DNA of 64,000 nucleotides, taken from positions 124,001-188,000 of the forward strand of contig CAKVLG010000001.1 of NCBI GenBank assembly GCA_934756675.1, in the 5' to 3' direction. Position 1 is the first letter of the stretch. Every line of letters starts with the position of its first letter. The notes under the pieces are model-generated. The model was not told the DNA's origin. It made no database searches and saw only the letters and a list, made by a program, of their open reading frames with translations. Source of the DNA: an uncultured Clostridia bacterium (lineage in GTDB: Bacteria; Bacillota; Clostridia; Christensenellales; UBA1242). The position numbers were made by a program, and so were the translations under genes. Shown here in pieces: positions 52,701 through 60,211 of the stretch.

Positions 52701-54548
52701 GGCATAGAATGATGCATCTTCGGTGCCCATTATAACTGTTTTGCCAGCTTCAAAAACCACACCGTCAGCATTTGTCCAATACCAGAAATATTTGCCATTA
52801 TTTTCAAACTCGCATGCTGGAAGTTTGACGAGTTTACCTTCTTCTTCGCTTAATATAATTGGTGTGCCAGACATTGAACTGTCTTTATAAAACGAATAAG
52901 TGCGGATTTCACTGCCAACACCAACTTCGACAAAAGATTCTTTAATTTTTACTATTTTTTCTTGTGCATAATTAGCTTCGGTCGCAGCCCTTAATATTGC
53001 TTCTTTTGCATCAGCAATAGTTGCAGTTTCGGTTAGTTTTGGGAGCGAGTCATACAAGAGTTTTGCAAGCGCGTTAATGTCACTTACCACACCCTTTTGA
53101 TACATTTTGTATATAGCAAGTGTAAATATTGCACAGTTACTATGAACACTACCATTGTCGCACCTAGCATCTGCATGGTTATGGTTTAAGTAACAAAGCG
53201 GATTCTTTTCACGGTAGTTTGTTGGGTTACCACTAGCTGTTGGATTCATCATGTTACGAAGACATGTGTTACTTTCAGAAAATAAATCTTCTGCAAGTAG
53301 CCAAAAATTTGTGTCCGCCATGGTATAGCCCTTTCCCTTAGCTTCTATCATTGCGCCAAAAATATCTGAATAGCCTTCTGAAAGAGCACCAGACTCGTTA
53401 AGATATTCAAAATTAGTAACACTCGTTGTCATTGCGTGTGTGTATTCGTGACCGACAATATCTAAAGGTTTTGCAAAGTTGTCGTATCTCCCACCGCCAT
53501 CACCAAATATAAAATATGATCTATCGTTTGATCCAAGTGATACATAAGCGGCATTCAAGTATTCTGTTCCATAGTGCACAAGCGCAACCAGTTCTTTTGT
53601 TCCGCCAACAGTGTTAGCAATACCCTTTTTACCTAACACTTCATCAAAAAAGTCGTATGATGCAATCAAGTTAACGTATGCCGTGATAGCAATGCTATCT
53701 GATATCGCCCCATCACTGCTGATGTAATAATCATATCCAGAATATGTTGTTTTATTGTTATTGTTGGCCATATATATTTTTCTATCGCTATCGCCAAGCA
53801 CATAAAAAATATCACTGCCTTCAGTTTCGGTATATTTCAAAGTTCCAACTGTAACAGTTTTGCCAAAAGCATCTGTTTGCGATTTATTTTCTTTGGTTGT
53901 AGTGTAACCATATGTTGGAAGCTCAGATAAGTTTTCGCCAGCGCTGACGCTTGCAAGTAATTCACCAGTATAAGCATCAACAAAACAATAATTAAGCGAT
54001 GTTGATTGAACTTCAAGTTTATAGCAGAAATGGTAACCGTTTTTCTCATAGATTACCATGCTTGTGTTATTAATCTTATAGTCACCAAAATCGTCAAGTA
54101 CTTCTGGTAAGTTTGGGTTTAGTAATTCTGCACTTATATCAAGATTAATGCCACCCTTAGCGTTACCGCTTACAGATAAAACATTGCCAAGGTTATTAAC
54201 CGTCACAGAAACACTTTTGCCATAAACAGCAAAACCTTTGTAAACTTGAATAAACTTATACACTTTGCCGTAGCTAATTTTTGTTTCACTATAAGGCGAA
54301 AGCTCTGCGTTTACATCTGAAAGTACAAATCTATCTTTAACCTTTTCTACCGCATTAAGCGCGCCAGAAAAATCGTTGGCATTTGTTTTAAAGTTGCCAG
54401 CGATAAATGTTGCACTTGCAGTTGTTTGCACATCAAACTTACTATTATTTTCATAAAAATTAAGCGGCGTGAAAAGTGAAATAATTGGCAAAATAATTGC
54501 CAGTAAAATTGTTAAACTAAATAATAAAAATTTCTTTTGTGTTTTCAT
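49737..54548 (-). CDS. Large surface metalloprotease (M4/thermolysin-type) with GLUG-like and InlB-like repeats
   Basis: The 1603-residue secreted protein starts with a signal peptide (FLLFSLTILLAIILPIISLF). A thermolysin-type propeptide (about 60-205) follows, then a catalytic domain with HEYTH at residues 367-371 and GALSEGYSDIFGAMIE supplying the third ligand. From about residue 630 the protein consists of beta-helix repeats with GG(L/I)VG and YNTG motifs, as in GLUG modules. Near 1470-1570 it has two InlB/Flg_new-like repeats (YEFIGWDKK, YEFVGWDKT). It ends with a transmembrane helix and a Lys-Arg tail, without an LPXTG motif. It probably degrades host or microbial protein on the cell surface. 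The promoter abuts the ATG (leaderless layout). Confidence 0.9.
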   Translation of the reverse strand: MKTQKKFLLFSLTILLAIILPIISLFTPLNFYENNSKFDVQTTASATFIAGNFKTNANDFSGALNAVEKVKDRFVLSDVNAELSPYSETKISYGKVYKFIQVYKGFAVYGKSVSVTVNNLGNVLSVSGNAKGGINLDISAELLNPNLPEVLDDFGDYKINNTSMVIYEKNGYHFCYKLEVQSTSLNYCFVDAYTGELLASVSAGENLSELPTYGYTTTKENKSQTDAFGKTVTVGTLKYTETEGSDIFYVLGDSDRKIYMANNNNKTTYSGYDYYISSDGAISDSIAITAYVNLIASYDFFDEVLGKKGIANTVGGTKELVALVHYGTEYLNAAYVSLGSNDRSYFIFGDGGGRYDNFAKPLDIVGHEYTHAMTTSVTNFEYLNESGALSEGYSDIFGAMIEAKGKGYTMADTNFWLLAEDLFSESNTCLRNMMNPTASGNPTNYREKNPLCYLNHNHADARCDNGSVHSNCAIFTLAIYKMYQKGVVSDINALAKLLYDSLPKLTETATIADAKEAILRAATEANYAQEKIVKIKESFVEVGVGSEIRTYSFYKDSSMSGTPIILSEEEGKLVKLPACEFENNGKYFWYWTNADGVVFEAGKTVIMGTEDASFYAVWSDQQLTVLKGEGTVVSPYEINSVADLKTVIYFVNSGAYEGKYNSARFKLTKDLDLGCERLSPIGTEDKPFEGVFDGNRKSIKNLELTNISDTKYNGLFGVVDKGGYVMDVVIESGRATTTASYTGAIVGKLLGGIATCENHMNISSEKTAGGLVGLLVANGSIENSYNTGKIIGNIAGGLVGSAISSELDNEGNKYYTSGYVSNCYNTGEVLGNIAGGIAGRANGYYIVNCIVNSEVKTSASDGVCGGVVGYLSLQDMENTPLVSVKENVYGGVMGCRVSGTVSGTHGVLVGEIHCTNTRGKIYIENNVVKQDLYLIANKSSFTANENAVVEIVNNKMSTDNAFEGDFDYDNASYYASNEWVAINGVLPFDFIYVWKINKANEMPTFSSYSFWFNEAAAFDGYGYELYGYGKKDKPYVIGTAGQLAGLAVLVANGESFAGKYFKLSANIDLAGKIWLGIGMMNNEATDVNHPFSGNFDGNGYVIKNITGITAGSSVKDENNTNGYRTMIYFGSLFGMTGITVQTKSGKTTVYTPTIKNVVLQNAKITGNYAGGIVGVAFSGIIMDNCYNINGTISSSNFSGGMIAYMGNNDADTSYTLVSSTSASITNCYNTSLVTGVVAGGIVGYMENTNKTLPLTVTITNCVNNATILGAGADFELEDAYIASSLGGIVGSATNKTTKFINCISSGDVITLVQKGSVGGIVGVLGHSNFDQKELYMSFVGCKVNATLTNKADATSEKIGALIGSSAGKSILTVNIEAIDKTHYLEKYVAFGKNITGGEMTSATGVPVTALVINSNSFVEENFDMNYEFDSKIKSLLCANKYSKIQYVVDDVVVYEEQVLTGNSGSLFIPTKDSTVYYQYEFIGWDKKNNFITGDQIFTALFKQSKRIYVVTYKDGDIIYKQEAYEAGEMLKSFKLSNTSDIFYDYEFVGWDKTGEVLSDLEVHAVYNRTMKTQGKLILIVIMLAVFVTPIYIVIKRKKQVKED

Positions 54549-54554
54549 AATAGC

Positions 54555-54583
54555 ATTATATCACGCCTTAAAATTTATCACAA
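54555..54583 (-). promoter_or_regulatory. Promoter of the M4 protease, leaderless layout
   Basis: TTGTGA (54578-54583), 17 bp and TATAAT (54555-54560) are followed by GCTATT and the ATG on the minus strand. Confidence 0.65.
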
Positions 54584-54631
54584 ATAAAAATGTGGCAAAT
54601 AGAAAAAGACTGGCATTTTTGCCAGCCTTAT

Positions 54632-55360
54632 TTATGCTTGTTTCTTTTGTTCTTCTGCTTTTTTTTGCTTAGGGTTTTTAAGCTCGCTTATAAGCTCTTT
54701 TGCGTAAGCTTGCTTTTCATCGTACTCTTCTTTTGTTATTTGGTTAGATTCTAGCAAATAATCGCCAAAATAATATGCTTGCTTTGTTTTGTTTGGTTCA
54801 ACAATGTCTGACTTTTTAAACACTTTTCCAATTGTTTTGAAGAATATTTTAAAGTCCATTGCAAAGCTGCATTTTTCTGCATACTCTTTGTCGTATGCAA
54901 AAACTTCTTCCCATGTGGCGTTATTTCTGCCATTTACTTGGGCAAGACCTGTTAGCCCTGGTCTAACTTTTGACCTTGCGTTTTGTTCATCATTATAAAA
55001 AACCATGTCGCTAACAAGTTTTGGTCTTGGGCCAATAATACTCATGTCGCCTTTAAAGATATTCCAAAGTTGTGGAAGCTCATCAAGACTTGTTTTTCTA
55101 AGTGCACGTCCAAACTTGGTCATACGTTTTTCGTCTGGCAAAAGCTCGCCATTTTCATCGCGTTCATTGGTCATCGAACGGAATTTATAAAACTTAAATA
55201 TTTTGTTATTCTTGCCTGGTCTATATTGTGCAAAGATTGCAGGGCCGCCAAGCTTAATACGAACTAAAATCGCAATAATAAGCATTAATGGCCAAAGCAA
55301 TAATAATGCCAAGCCAGAAAGCAAAATATCGAAAAATCTTTTAAAAAAATGTCTATACAT
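54632..55360 (-). CDS. Sugar-phosphate transferase (priming glycosyltransferase)
   Basis: The 242-residue protein is a WcaJ/PglC-type phosphoglycosyl transferase that starts a lipid-linked glycan by moving a sugar-1-phosphate to undecaprenyl phosphate. It has one N-terminal membrane helix (FFDILLSGLALLLLWPLMLI), IFAQYRPGKNNKIFKFYKFR, TSLDELPQLWNIFKGDMSII, GPRPKL and VRPGLTGLAQVNGRN. A C-terminal Lys-rich tail of about 40 residues is extra. It may prime the polysaccharide encoded at 23.7-33.7 kb, since no initiating enzyme is present in that cluster. A GAGGA site precedes the ATG. Confidence 0.9.
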   Translation of the reverse strand: MYRHFFKRFFDILLSGLALLLLWPLMLIIAILVRIKLGGPAIFAQYRPGKNNKIFKFYKFRSMTNERDENGELLPDEKRMTKFGRALRKTSLDELPQLWNIFKGDMSIIGPRPKLVSDMVFYNDEQNARSKVRPGLTGLAQVNGRNNATWEEVFAYDKEYAEKCSFAMDFKIFFKTIGKVFKKSDIVEPNKTKQAYYFGDYLLESNQITKEEYDEKQAYAKELISELKNPKQKKAEEQKKQA

Positions 55361-55402
55361 AACTTTTCCTCTGCAGTCTATTATACCATATCATGTTGCA
55401 AT

Positions 55403-55927
55403 TTACAAGTCCTTATCCAAAGTCTCAATTATGTCAGATAAATATTGCCCTGGCATAAGCTTTATCTTTTTAACTGCCATTTTATCATTCTCGTTATCAA
55501 GGTAATACTTGTCGTAATAGTCCGAAAACCAACCAGCAAACTCTCTGCTGTTGCCACGGTTTAACATGCGCTTAGAATATTCTTCTTTGCACTCTATGCT
55601 TGGATACACCAAAACATATGGCAGATTGTGCACACTAATTATCCCCATGATAAATGGTTCTGGCACAACCAAAAGGGTTTTGCCCTCGTCAATCATCTTA
55701 AAAAATAGTTTAATAAAGTTTTCGGGATAGTCTTTACTTTTTTTATGGCTCTCACCTTTAAGTTTTTCGATTTGAGTTTCATCAATATCGCGTGGCAAGT
55801 CAGGGTATTTGCAAAACATCTTTTCGCGGTCAATATCGACAAAGTTTTTATTTTGTTTTGCGAGTGTCGTTTTGCCCGTGCCAGAAGTGCACGCAATTAT
55901 TTGCACATTTTGTCCGTTTATAATCAT
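55403..55927 (-). CDS. P-loop NTPase, small kinase-like
   Basis: The 174 residues have Walker A in ACTSGTGKTTLAKQ (near residues 12-25). A possible Walker B is in KTLLVVPEPFIMGIISV, and a lid-like stretch is YSKRMLNRGNSREFAGWFSD. It resembles small adenylate- or nucleoside-kinase-like proteins of unknown substrate. The promoter (TTGGCT-17-TATAAT) ends six bases before the ATG and there is no Shine-Dalgarno, so it is likely leaderless. Confidence 0.65.
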   Translation of the reverse strand: MIINGQNVQIIACTSGTGKTTLAKQNKNFVDIDREKMFCKYPDLPRDIDETQIEKLKGESHKKSKDYPENFIKLFFKMIDEGKTLLVVPEPFIMGIISVHNLPYVLVYPSIECKEEYSKRMLNRGNSREFAGWFSDYYDKYYLDNENDKMAVKKIKLMPGQYLSDIIETLDKDL

Positions 55928-55933
55928 GCGATT

Positions 55934-55962
55934 ATTATATCATGCACAATAAAAAAAGCCAA
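55934..55962 (-). promoter_or_regulatory. Promoter of the P-loop gene, leaderless layout
   Basis: TTGGCT (55957-55962), 17 bp and TATAAT (55934-55939) are followed by AATCGC and the ATG on the minus strand. Confidence 0.6.
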
Positions 55963-55980
55963 CCATATGGCTAACTTTTG

Positions 55981-56553
55981 TTATTTTAAAAACTCGCAGA
56001 GCGGAATGGCATTAACAATGCCCGATTGCAGATTGTCATAAAGTTCTGACATACTTTTTTCGTTGCCGCATTGAATATTGTCTATCATTTGAATGTCAAA
56101 ATATTTGCTATAATATTTTCTTAATTGTTCACCCGAAAAACCCAACGCTTCTTCAACGCTTGGATCTAAATCAAAAAACCTTGCTTCTCCATGTTCTGTT
56201 TTTTCGACAACACCATAATGGATAATTGGCAAAGATTGAGAACCTCGAACACTTTTATCTATATCACGGCTGGCAAGCACTAGCTCGAACCTACCACATT
56301 TTTTGTTAATGGCAAAACAAACCAAACAAATATATTCAGATAATTTTTGTGGCGAAAAGGTTTTTTCTGTCAACATGTCTGCAAGGTCTTGTTCTTCTTT
56401 AAGTGTAATTTTAAACTGTGCCTTGACTTTGTTTATTATTTCTTCAACCGACTTTGTTTTCACGTGTTCCGCAAAACGCTCTGCCGAAAAAATGACATAT
56501 TCTTTGCCGCTTTCAAATTGTTTGTATTCGCCATTTTCACTATAATAATACAT
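55981..56553 (-). CDS. Hypothetical protein
   Basis: The start at 56553 (MYYYSENGEYKQFESG) follows TAGGAGCG; an in-frame ATG at 56598 has no site. The 190 residues have a helical region (about 30-75) and a mixed C-terminal half with FDLDPSVEEALGFSGEQLRK. There is no membrane segment and no recognised motif. It lies between an ATP-grasp gene and the P-loop gene, all on the minus strand, so a shared pathway is possible but unproven. Confidence 0.6.
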   Translation of the reverse strand: MYYYSENGEYKQFESGKEYVIFSAERFAEHVKTKSVEEIINKVKAQFKITLKEEQDLADMLTEKTFSPQKLSEYICLVCFAINKKCGRFELVLASRDIDKSVRGSQSLPIIHYGVVEKTEHGEARFFDLDPSVEEALGFSGEQLRKYYSKYFDIQMIDNIQCGNEKSMSELYDNLQSGIVNAIPLCEFLK

Positions 56554-56646
56554 ACTCGCTCCTACTTTTAGTTTAATAATTATTGTCACCTTTGTCAAAT
56601 TCTAAAACATACCGCAATTTACTTATTTGAGCTGTGCTAAAGCAAC

Positions 56647-57609
56647 TTATGCTTTGACTTTCGAAAACACTTTTTTAAAATCTGTTTTGTTATAAAATGC
56701 CATATAGTTAAGCTCAAAAATACTTGGCAAGCCTTTTTGCACTAAAAGCTTATCTAGGTATTCAGAAGACGATTGGAACCTTGGGTTAATTTCCATAAAA
56801 TATAAATCGTCACCTTTCATAATATAATCGACGCCGCCAATACCACGGTAGCCTTCTTTTTGAAGTTTTTTAGCAATTTTCATTGTGCTTTTTTCAATTT
56901 TTTCTTGCATCTTTTCACTTAACAATTTATAAGCATCAAAATCCCAACCGTCGTAATTTAGCTCTTTGCCAACTTTTATGTTTTGAAACGAGCCATCGAA
57001 AATATGAATATAATTGTCAGAAATCATAAATGTATTGTTTAGCGATAATGAATTTTCTACATAGCCAGACACCGCATAAGTGATTTTGCTATCAAGTTTA
57101 TTAATCACGCTGTCGCTTTCGTCAAGCAAGAATGTGCCAAAGCCAGCAAAACCAGACGGCTGTTGCACAACAAACTTGTTGAACCCATCACCAAATGCAT
57201 CTTTCATCTTTTTGAATGTTATATCTCTTGCTTTGAAATATTTATAATTAAGGCTATTAATCTCACTAGATAAAAACTCTCTGCATTTTGGTTTGTCGTT
57301 AAGCGTTTTCACAAGTCCCAAATCATTTAAACAAACAATTCTGTCTGTGTTTTTTATGAACTCTATAGATGCTTGGTTATATAACATAAAGTGGCAATCT
57401 TTATCTTCTTTTTCAACCTTTTTCATCATTTGTTCATAGAACTTAGATATAGCTTTAAAGTTTTTTAGGTCATTATATTCAAGTTTCTTTTTATAAATAT
57501 TTTCGTAGCAAATGTCATTGCTGTCGCCACCTTCAAGCACAATTAACTTATTAAAAAAGTGACTGTTTTGCACAAGTTTTTTCTTTAACCCCAAGTAATA
57601 TATTCCCAT
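56647..57609 (-). CDS. ATP-grasp family ligase
   Basis: The 320-residue protein has the ATP-grasp fold. The region around 150-185 carries KFVVQQPSGFAGFGTFLLDE, and the C-terminal half has GYRGIGGVDYIMKGDDLYFM and EINPRFQSSS with the metal-binding Glu and Asn. Members form amide bonds between carboxylates and amines (peptide, glutathione or antibiotic-like products); the substrate is unknown. AGGGGAT precedes the ATG. Confidence 0.85.
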   Translation of the reverse strand: MGIYYLGLKKKLVQNSHFFNKLIVLEGGDSNDICYENIYKKKLEYNDLKNFKAISKFYEQMMKKVEKEDKDCHFMLYNQASIEFIKNTDRIVCLNDLGLVKTLNDKPKCREFLSSEINSLNYKYFKARDITFKKMKDAFGDGFNKFVVQQPSGFAGFGTFLLDESDSVINKLDSKITYAVSGYVENSLSLNNTFMISDNYIHIFDGSFQNIKVGKELNYDGWDFDAYKLLSEKMQEKIEKSTMKIAKKLQKEGYRGIGGVDYIMKGDDLYFMEINPRFQSSSEYLDKLLVQKGLPSIFELNYMAFYNKTDFKKVFSKVKA

Positions 57610-57698
57610 AAATATCCCCTGTTACCTTTTATTTTATTTATATTATCACAGCAATTAAAAATTTCAAAACAAAAACTAATCAATAATTATATTGCAAC

Positions 57699-57722
57699 AA
57701 AAAAGACGCCCTTGCGGCGCCA
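57699..57722 (-). terminator. Intrinsic terminator of mscL
   Basis: On the minus strand the GC-rich stem GGCGCC/GGGCGTC, with one bulge and a GCAA loop, is followed by six T residues. Confidence 0.65.
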
Positions 57723-57724
57723 AT

Positions 57725-58375
57725 TTATTTTTTAGATTTTTTAGCTTTTGCTGGCTTTTCTTCTTTTGTTTCAACTGGTGTAACTTCAGTTGTTGTAGCA
57801 TTTGCTTGCAACAAAAGTCTGATGTCTTTTAAGATGTCATCAGTTGTTTCAACTTTTGGTTTAGCAGCTTCTTCTGCTTCTATTCTTGCTTTTTCTGCAG
57901 CTTCCTTTTCTGCTATATGGTTTGCCCAAGCCTTTTTAAAACTAATTTTCTTTTCACGGGCAAGTTTGCGAACTTCTTGTTTTTCTTGTCTTAATGATTT
58001 ATTTTTTGCTTCTTCGACAGCATCTTTAAACATCTTGTCTGCACGCATAAACGCCTTTAAGATTAAAAACAATACAAATGCAATAATAAAGAAGTTGATG
58101 ATTGCTGTGATAAATGATCCCCAATCAATATAAATACTTTTTTGTAAATCTATTGTTCCATCTGTTTTATAAACAGTTTTTAAAAATGTGTAAGCTTTTT
58201 CAAGCCCGTTTTCGCCACCAATCGAAAGTAAAAGATTGATAAATGGCATAATAATCTTGTTTGTAAGAGCTGTTACAATCGTGCTAAAAGCACCACCAAT
58301 AATTACGCCGACAGCCATGTCTACAATGTTACCACGGCTAATAAATTTTTTAAATTCAGCAAAAAATTTCTTCAT
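57725..58375 (-). CDS. mscL: Large-conductance mechanosensitive channel MscL, extended C-terminus
   Basis: The first 110 residues are MscL: FKKFISRGNIVDMAVGVIIG with the gating helix TM1, a periplasmic loop and TM2 (FITAIINFFIIAFVLFLILK). The channel releases solutes on hypo-osmotic shock. The C-terminal part is about 105 residues long, where most MscL have 25-40. It is a charged helix (Lys/Arg/Glu-rich, then Ala/Glu) with a late DDILKDIRLLLQ, the normal cytoplasmic bundle motif displaced towards the end. It ends in a Lys-rich tail. AGGAGA precedes the ATG. Confidence 0.93.
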   Translation of the reverse strand: MKKFFAEFKKFISRGNIVDMAVGVIIGGAFSTIVTALTNKIIMPFINLLLSIGGENGLEKAYTFLKTVYKTDGTIDLQKSIYIDWGSFITAIINFFIIAFVLFLILKAFMRADKMFKDAVEEAKNKSLRQEKQEVRKLAREKKISFKKAWANHIAEKEAAEKARIEAEEAAKPKVETTDDILKDIRLLLQANATTTEVTPVETKEEKPAKAKKSKK

Positions 58376-58477
58376 AATTTTCTCCTTAGTTACTAGACGT
58401 ATTATACAACTAGCAGCAATAAATTATCAAGTGAAAAAAAGAGCTAACACATAAATTTTTGTTTTTTGGGTAAATTG

Positions 58478-58506
58478 TTGAGAAATAATTTTCCGTGTGT
58501 TATAAT
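58478..58506 (+). promoter_or_regulatory. Promoter of tRNA-Ser
   Basis: TTGAGA (58478-58483), 17 bp and TATAAT (58501-58506), ten bases before the tRNA 5' end. Confidence 0.7.
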
Positions 58507-58515
58507 AAGCCTGTT

Positions 58516-58603
58516 GGAAGCGTGTCAGAGTGGTCTAATGTGCTCGTCTCGAAAACGAGTGTCCTGAAAGGGACCGGCGGTTCGAATCCGCCCGCTTCCG
58601 CCA
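58516..58603 (+). tRNA. tRNA-Ser (CGA)
   Basis: The class II cloverleaf (88 nt) has acceptor GGAAGCG/CGCTTCC and anticodon arm CTCGT-CTCGAAA-ACGAG with anticodon CGA. A long variable arm (GTCCTGAAAGGGAC) and T-arm GGCGG-TTCGAAT-CCGCC follow, and CCA is encoded. Confidence 0.95.
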
Positions 58604-58608
58604 AGTAA

Positions 58609-58638
58609 AAAAGAAAAGTCTAGCGGCTTTTCTTTTTA
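58609..58638 (+). terminator. Intrinsic terminator of tRNA-Ser
   Basis: AGAAAAGTC-TAGC-GGCTTTTCT is followed by a T run. Confidence 0.7.
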
Positions 58639-58643
58639 TTTGT

Positions 58644-58705
58644 AATGATATTTCCTAACGAAAATGATATTCATTTTATGAATGATATTGCTAACGCAAT
58701 GATAT
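58644..58705 (+). repeat. AATGATAT repeat array with mini-hairpin spacers
   Basis: AATGATAT occurs at 58644, 58663, 58681 and 58698 (spacings 19, 18 and 17). Each spacer is itself a small inverted repeat of different sequence: TTCctaacGAA, TCATttt-ATGA and TGCtaacGCA. The conserved pairing with changed bases points to structure and not to simple duplication. Confidence 0.65.
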
Positions 58706-58835
58706 TTTGTCGCATTACCATACATTCATGCAACAAAATTTAAATAAATGTTTCTCTTCAAATATCGCAAAATACAATAGTTTTCTTGACCATACCCCTA
58801 TCTTTTAATATAATGCAATTATAAGGAAAAATTAT

Positions 58836-59279
58836 ATGATTATACGTTTTGCTAAGTTAGAAGAATTAGATGCCATTTTAAGACTAAACGAAGAATTTTG
58901 TAAGGAAAATTGTTGCAACGCTATAATTACCGACAACATAGATTTTTTTAAATCAAAAAACATCTTAGTAGCAATTATCGACGGTTTAATTTGTGGATAC
59001 GCTTATGGCGATATAAATGGCGCAACAAAAACAACCACATATCATAAAAAAGATGACAAAATATTTTATCTAGAAGAGTTGTATGTGAAAAAACAATTTA
59101 GAAATAAACATATTGGCACTAAACTGTTTGAATATCTTGAACAATATGCAAAAGATAATCATTGCAAAGGCATTGAACTTAATGCCTCTTCAAAAGATTA
59201 TAAGAAACTACTTCATTTTTACATAGACGAACTTGGCATGTCATTCTTTAGTGCTTTTTTATATAAAAAATTAAATTAG
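58836..59279 (+). CDS. GNAT family N-acetyltransferase
   Basis: The 147-residue protein has the GNAT fold: N-terminal IRFAKLEELDAILRLNEEF, central YLEELYVKKQFRNKHIG with the acetyl-CoA loop RNKHIGTKLFEYLEQYA and C-terminal KGIELNASSKDYKKLLHFYI. It transfers an acetyl group to an unknown amine. AAGGA precedes the ATG. It is monocistronic with a terminator behind it. Confidence 0.9.
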   Translation: MIIRFAKLEELDAILRLNEEFCKENCCNAIITDNIDFFKSKNILVAIIDGLICGYAYGDINGATKTTTYHKKDDKIFYLEELYVKKQFRNKHIGTKLFEYLEQYAKDNHCKGIELNASSKDYKKLLHFYIDELGMSFFSAFLYKKLN

Positions 59280-59284
59280 AGTAT

Positions 59285-59317
59285 AAAAAACGACCCCGCA
59301 ATTGGGGTCGGTTTTTA
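59285..59317. terminator. Bidirectional intrinsic terminator
   Basis: AACGACCCC-GCAATT-GGGGTCGGTT forms a strong stem with A and T runs on both sides, between convergent genes. Confidence 0.85.
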
Positions 59318-60199
59318 TCTTTTCGTTGCACCGCAACTTGGACATTTATCAGAATTTTCTTTTAATGCCGTCCCACAATAAGGGCATGTTGGTCCTTTTG
59401 CTGCGATAGCCGCTTTCTTTTCTTCGTGTTTAAGCTCATTTTTAATTATTATATTTTGTTCGTGGTATACTTCTCTAGATTTTATAATAAGCAATACAAG
59501 TAATACTAGCGATACACCAGCAACCACACCAAACATAGTAGCTTTTGTTTTTTCAGAATTTCTCATTTTAACCAAGTATCTATATTCTGCATTTTGGGCA
59601 ACGTAATCAGAGTTGATTGAATATCCATCATCATCTACCTTGATTTTTATTTTTCCAGTTCTACCACCTTTCGCATTGATTTCAGCTTGAGTGTATTGTG
59701 CATATGTTTCACCAGAATATTTTATTCCAGTAGCGTCCATAACCTGATACGTCACATAATAATAAACAACACCGTCTAGCTTACAATATTCTTTAACAAA
59801 AACAATATCTGCTTCATGTTCTTCTCCATTTTGTGCAAGTGCCGTATAGAATGACATATCGTTTTCCATTATTTGAACAGCATCTCTATTCTTGTTAAAC
59901 GAAAAAACATTGCCTATACAGAAACCAATCATAAATAATAGCAACAAAGATATTAATGTAATATATAATCCATATTTTTCTTTTTTCTCATTTGCTGCTC
60001 TAATAACTGGGTTTTTATTTTGTTTCATTGTTTCGTCGTTCTCAGACGAGCCGCCACCAAAACCACCGCCAAAAATGAATATATTTCTATTTCCACTACC
60101 TCTAGAGCCTCCCCAACTGCGAGAACCACCGCGAGAACCACCGCTATAGCCACCGCTTGAACTTCCTCCAAAACTACCATGTTGTGGACCTACTGGCAT
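59315..60199 (-). CDS. Gly-rich membrane protein with C-terminal zinc ribbon
   Basis: The 294 residues start with a low-complexity Gly/Ser/Arg region (about 1-55). Two transmembrane helices follow (LYITLISLLLLFMIGFCIGN near 75-95 and VVAGVSLVLLVLLIIKSREV near 225-245) around a hydrophilic segment that is probably extracytoplasmic. The protein ends in a zinc ribbon, CPYCGTALKENSDKCPSCGA. Function is unknown. It follows cysS by 12 bases with an AGGAGG site, so they are co-transcribed. Confidence 0.75.
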   Translation of the reverse strand: MPVGPQHGSFGGSSSGGYSGGSRGGSRSWGGSRGSGNRNIFIFGGGFGGGSSENDETMKQNKNPVIRAANEKKEKYGLYITLISLLLLFMIGFCIGNVFSFNKNRDAVQIMENDMSFYTALAQNGEEHEADIVFVKEYCKLDGVVYYYVTYQVMDATGIKYSGETYAQYTQAEINAKGGRTGKIKIKVDDDGYSINSDYVAQNAEYRYLVKMRNSEKTKATMFGVVAGVSLVLLVLLIIKSREVYHEQNIIIKNELKHEEKKAAIAAKGPTCPYCGTALKENSDKCPSCGATKR

Positions 60200-60211
60200 G
60201 TTATTTTCCTC

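Noticed and set aside
58644..58705. CRISPR array
   Set aside because: The repeats are eight bases with 9-11-base palindromic spacers, far below CRISPR sizes, and no cas gene is present. I saw no other regularly spaced 20-40-base repeats in the window.
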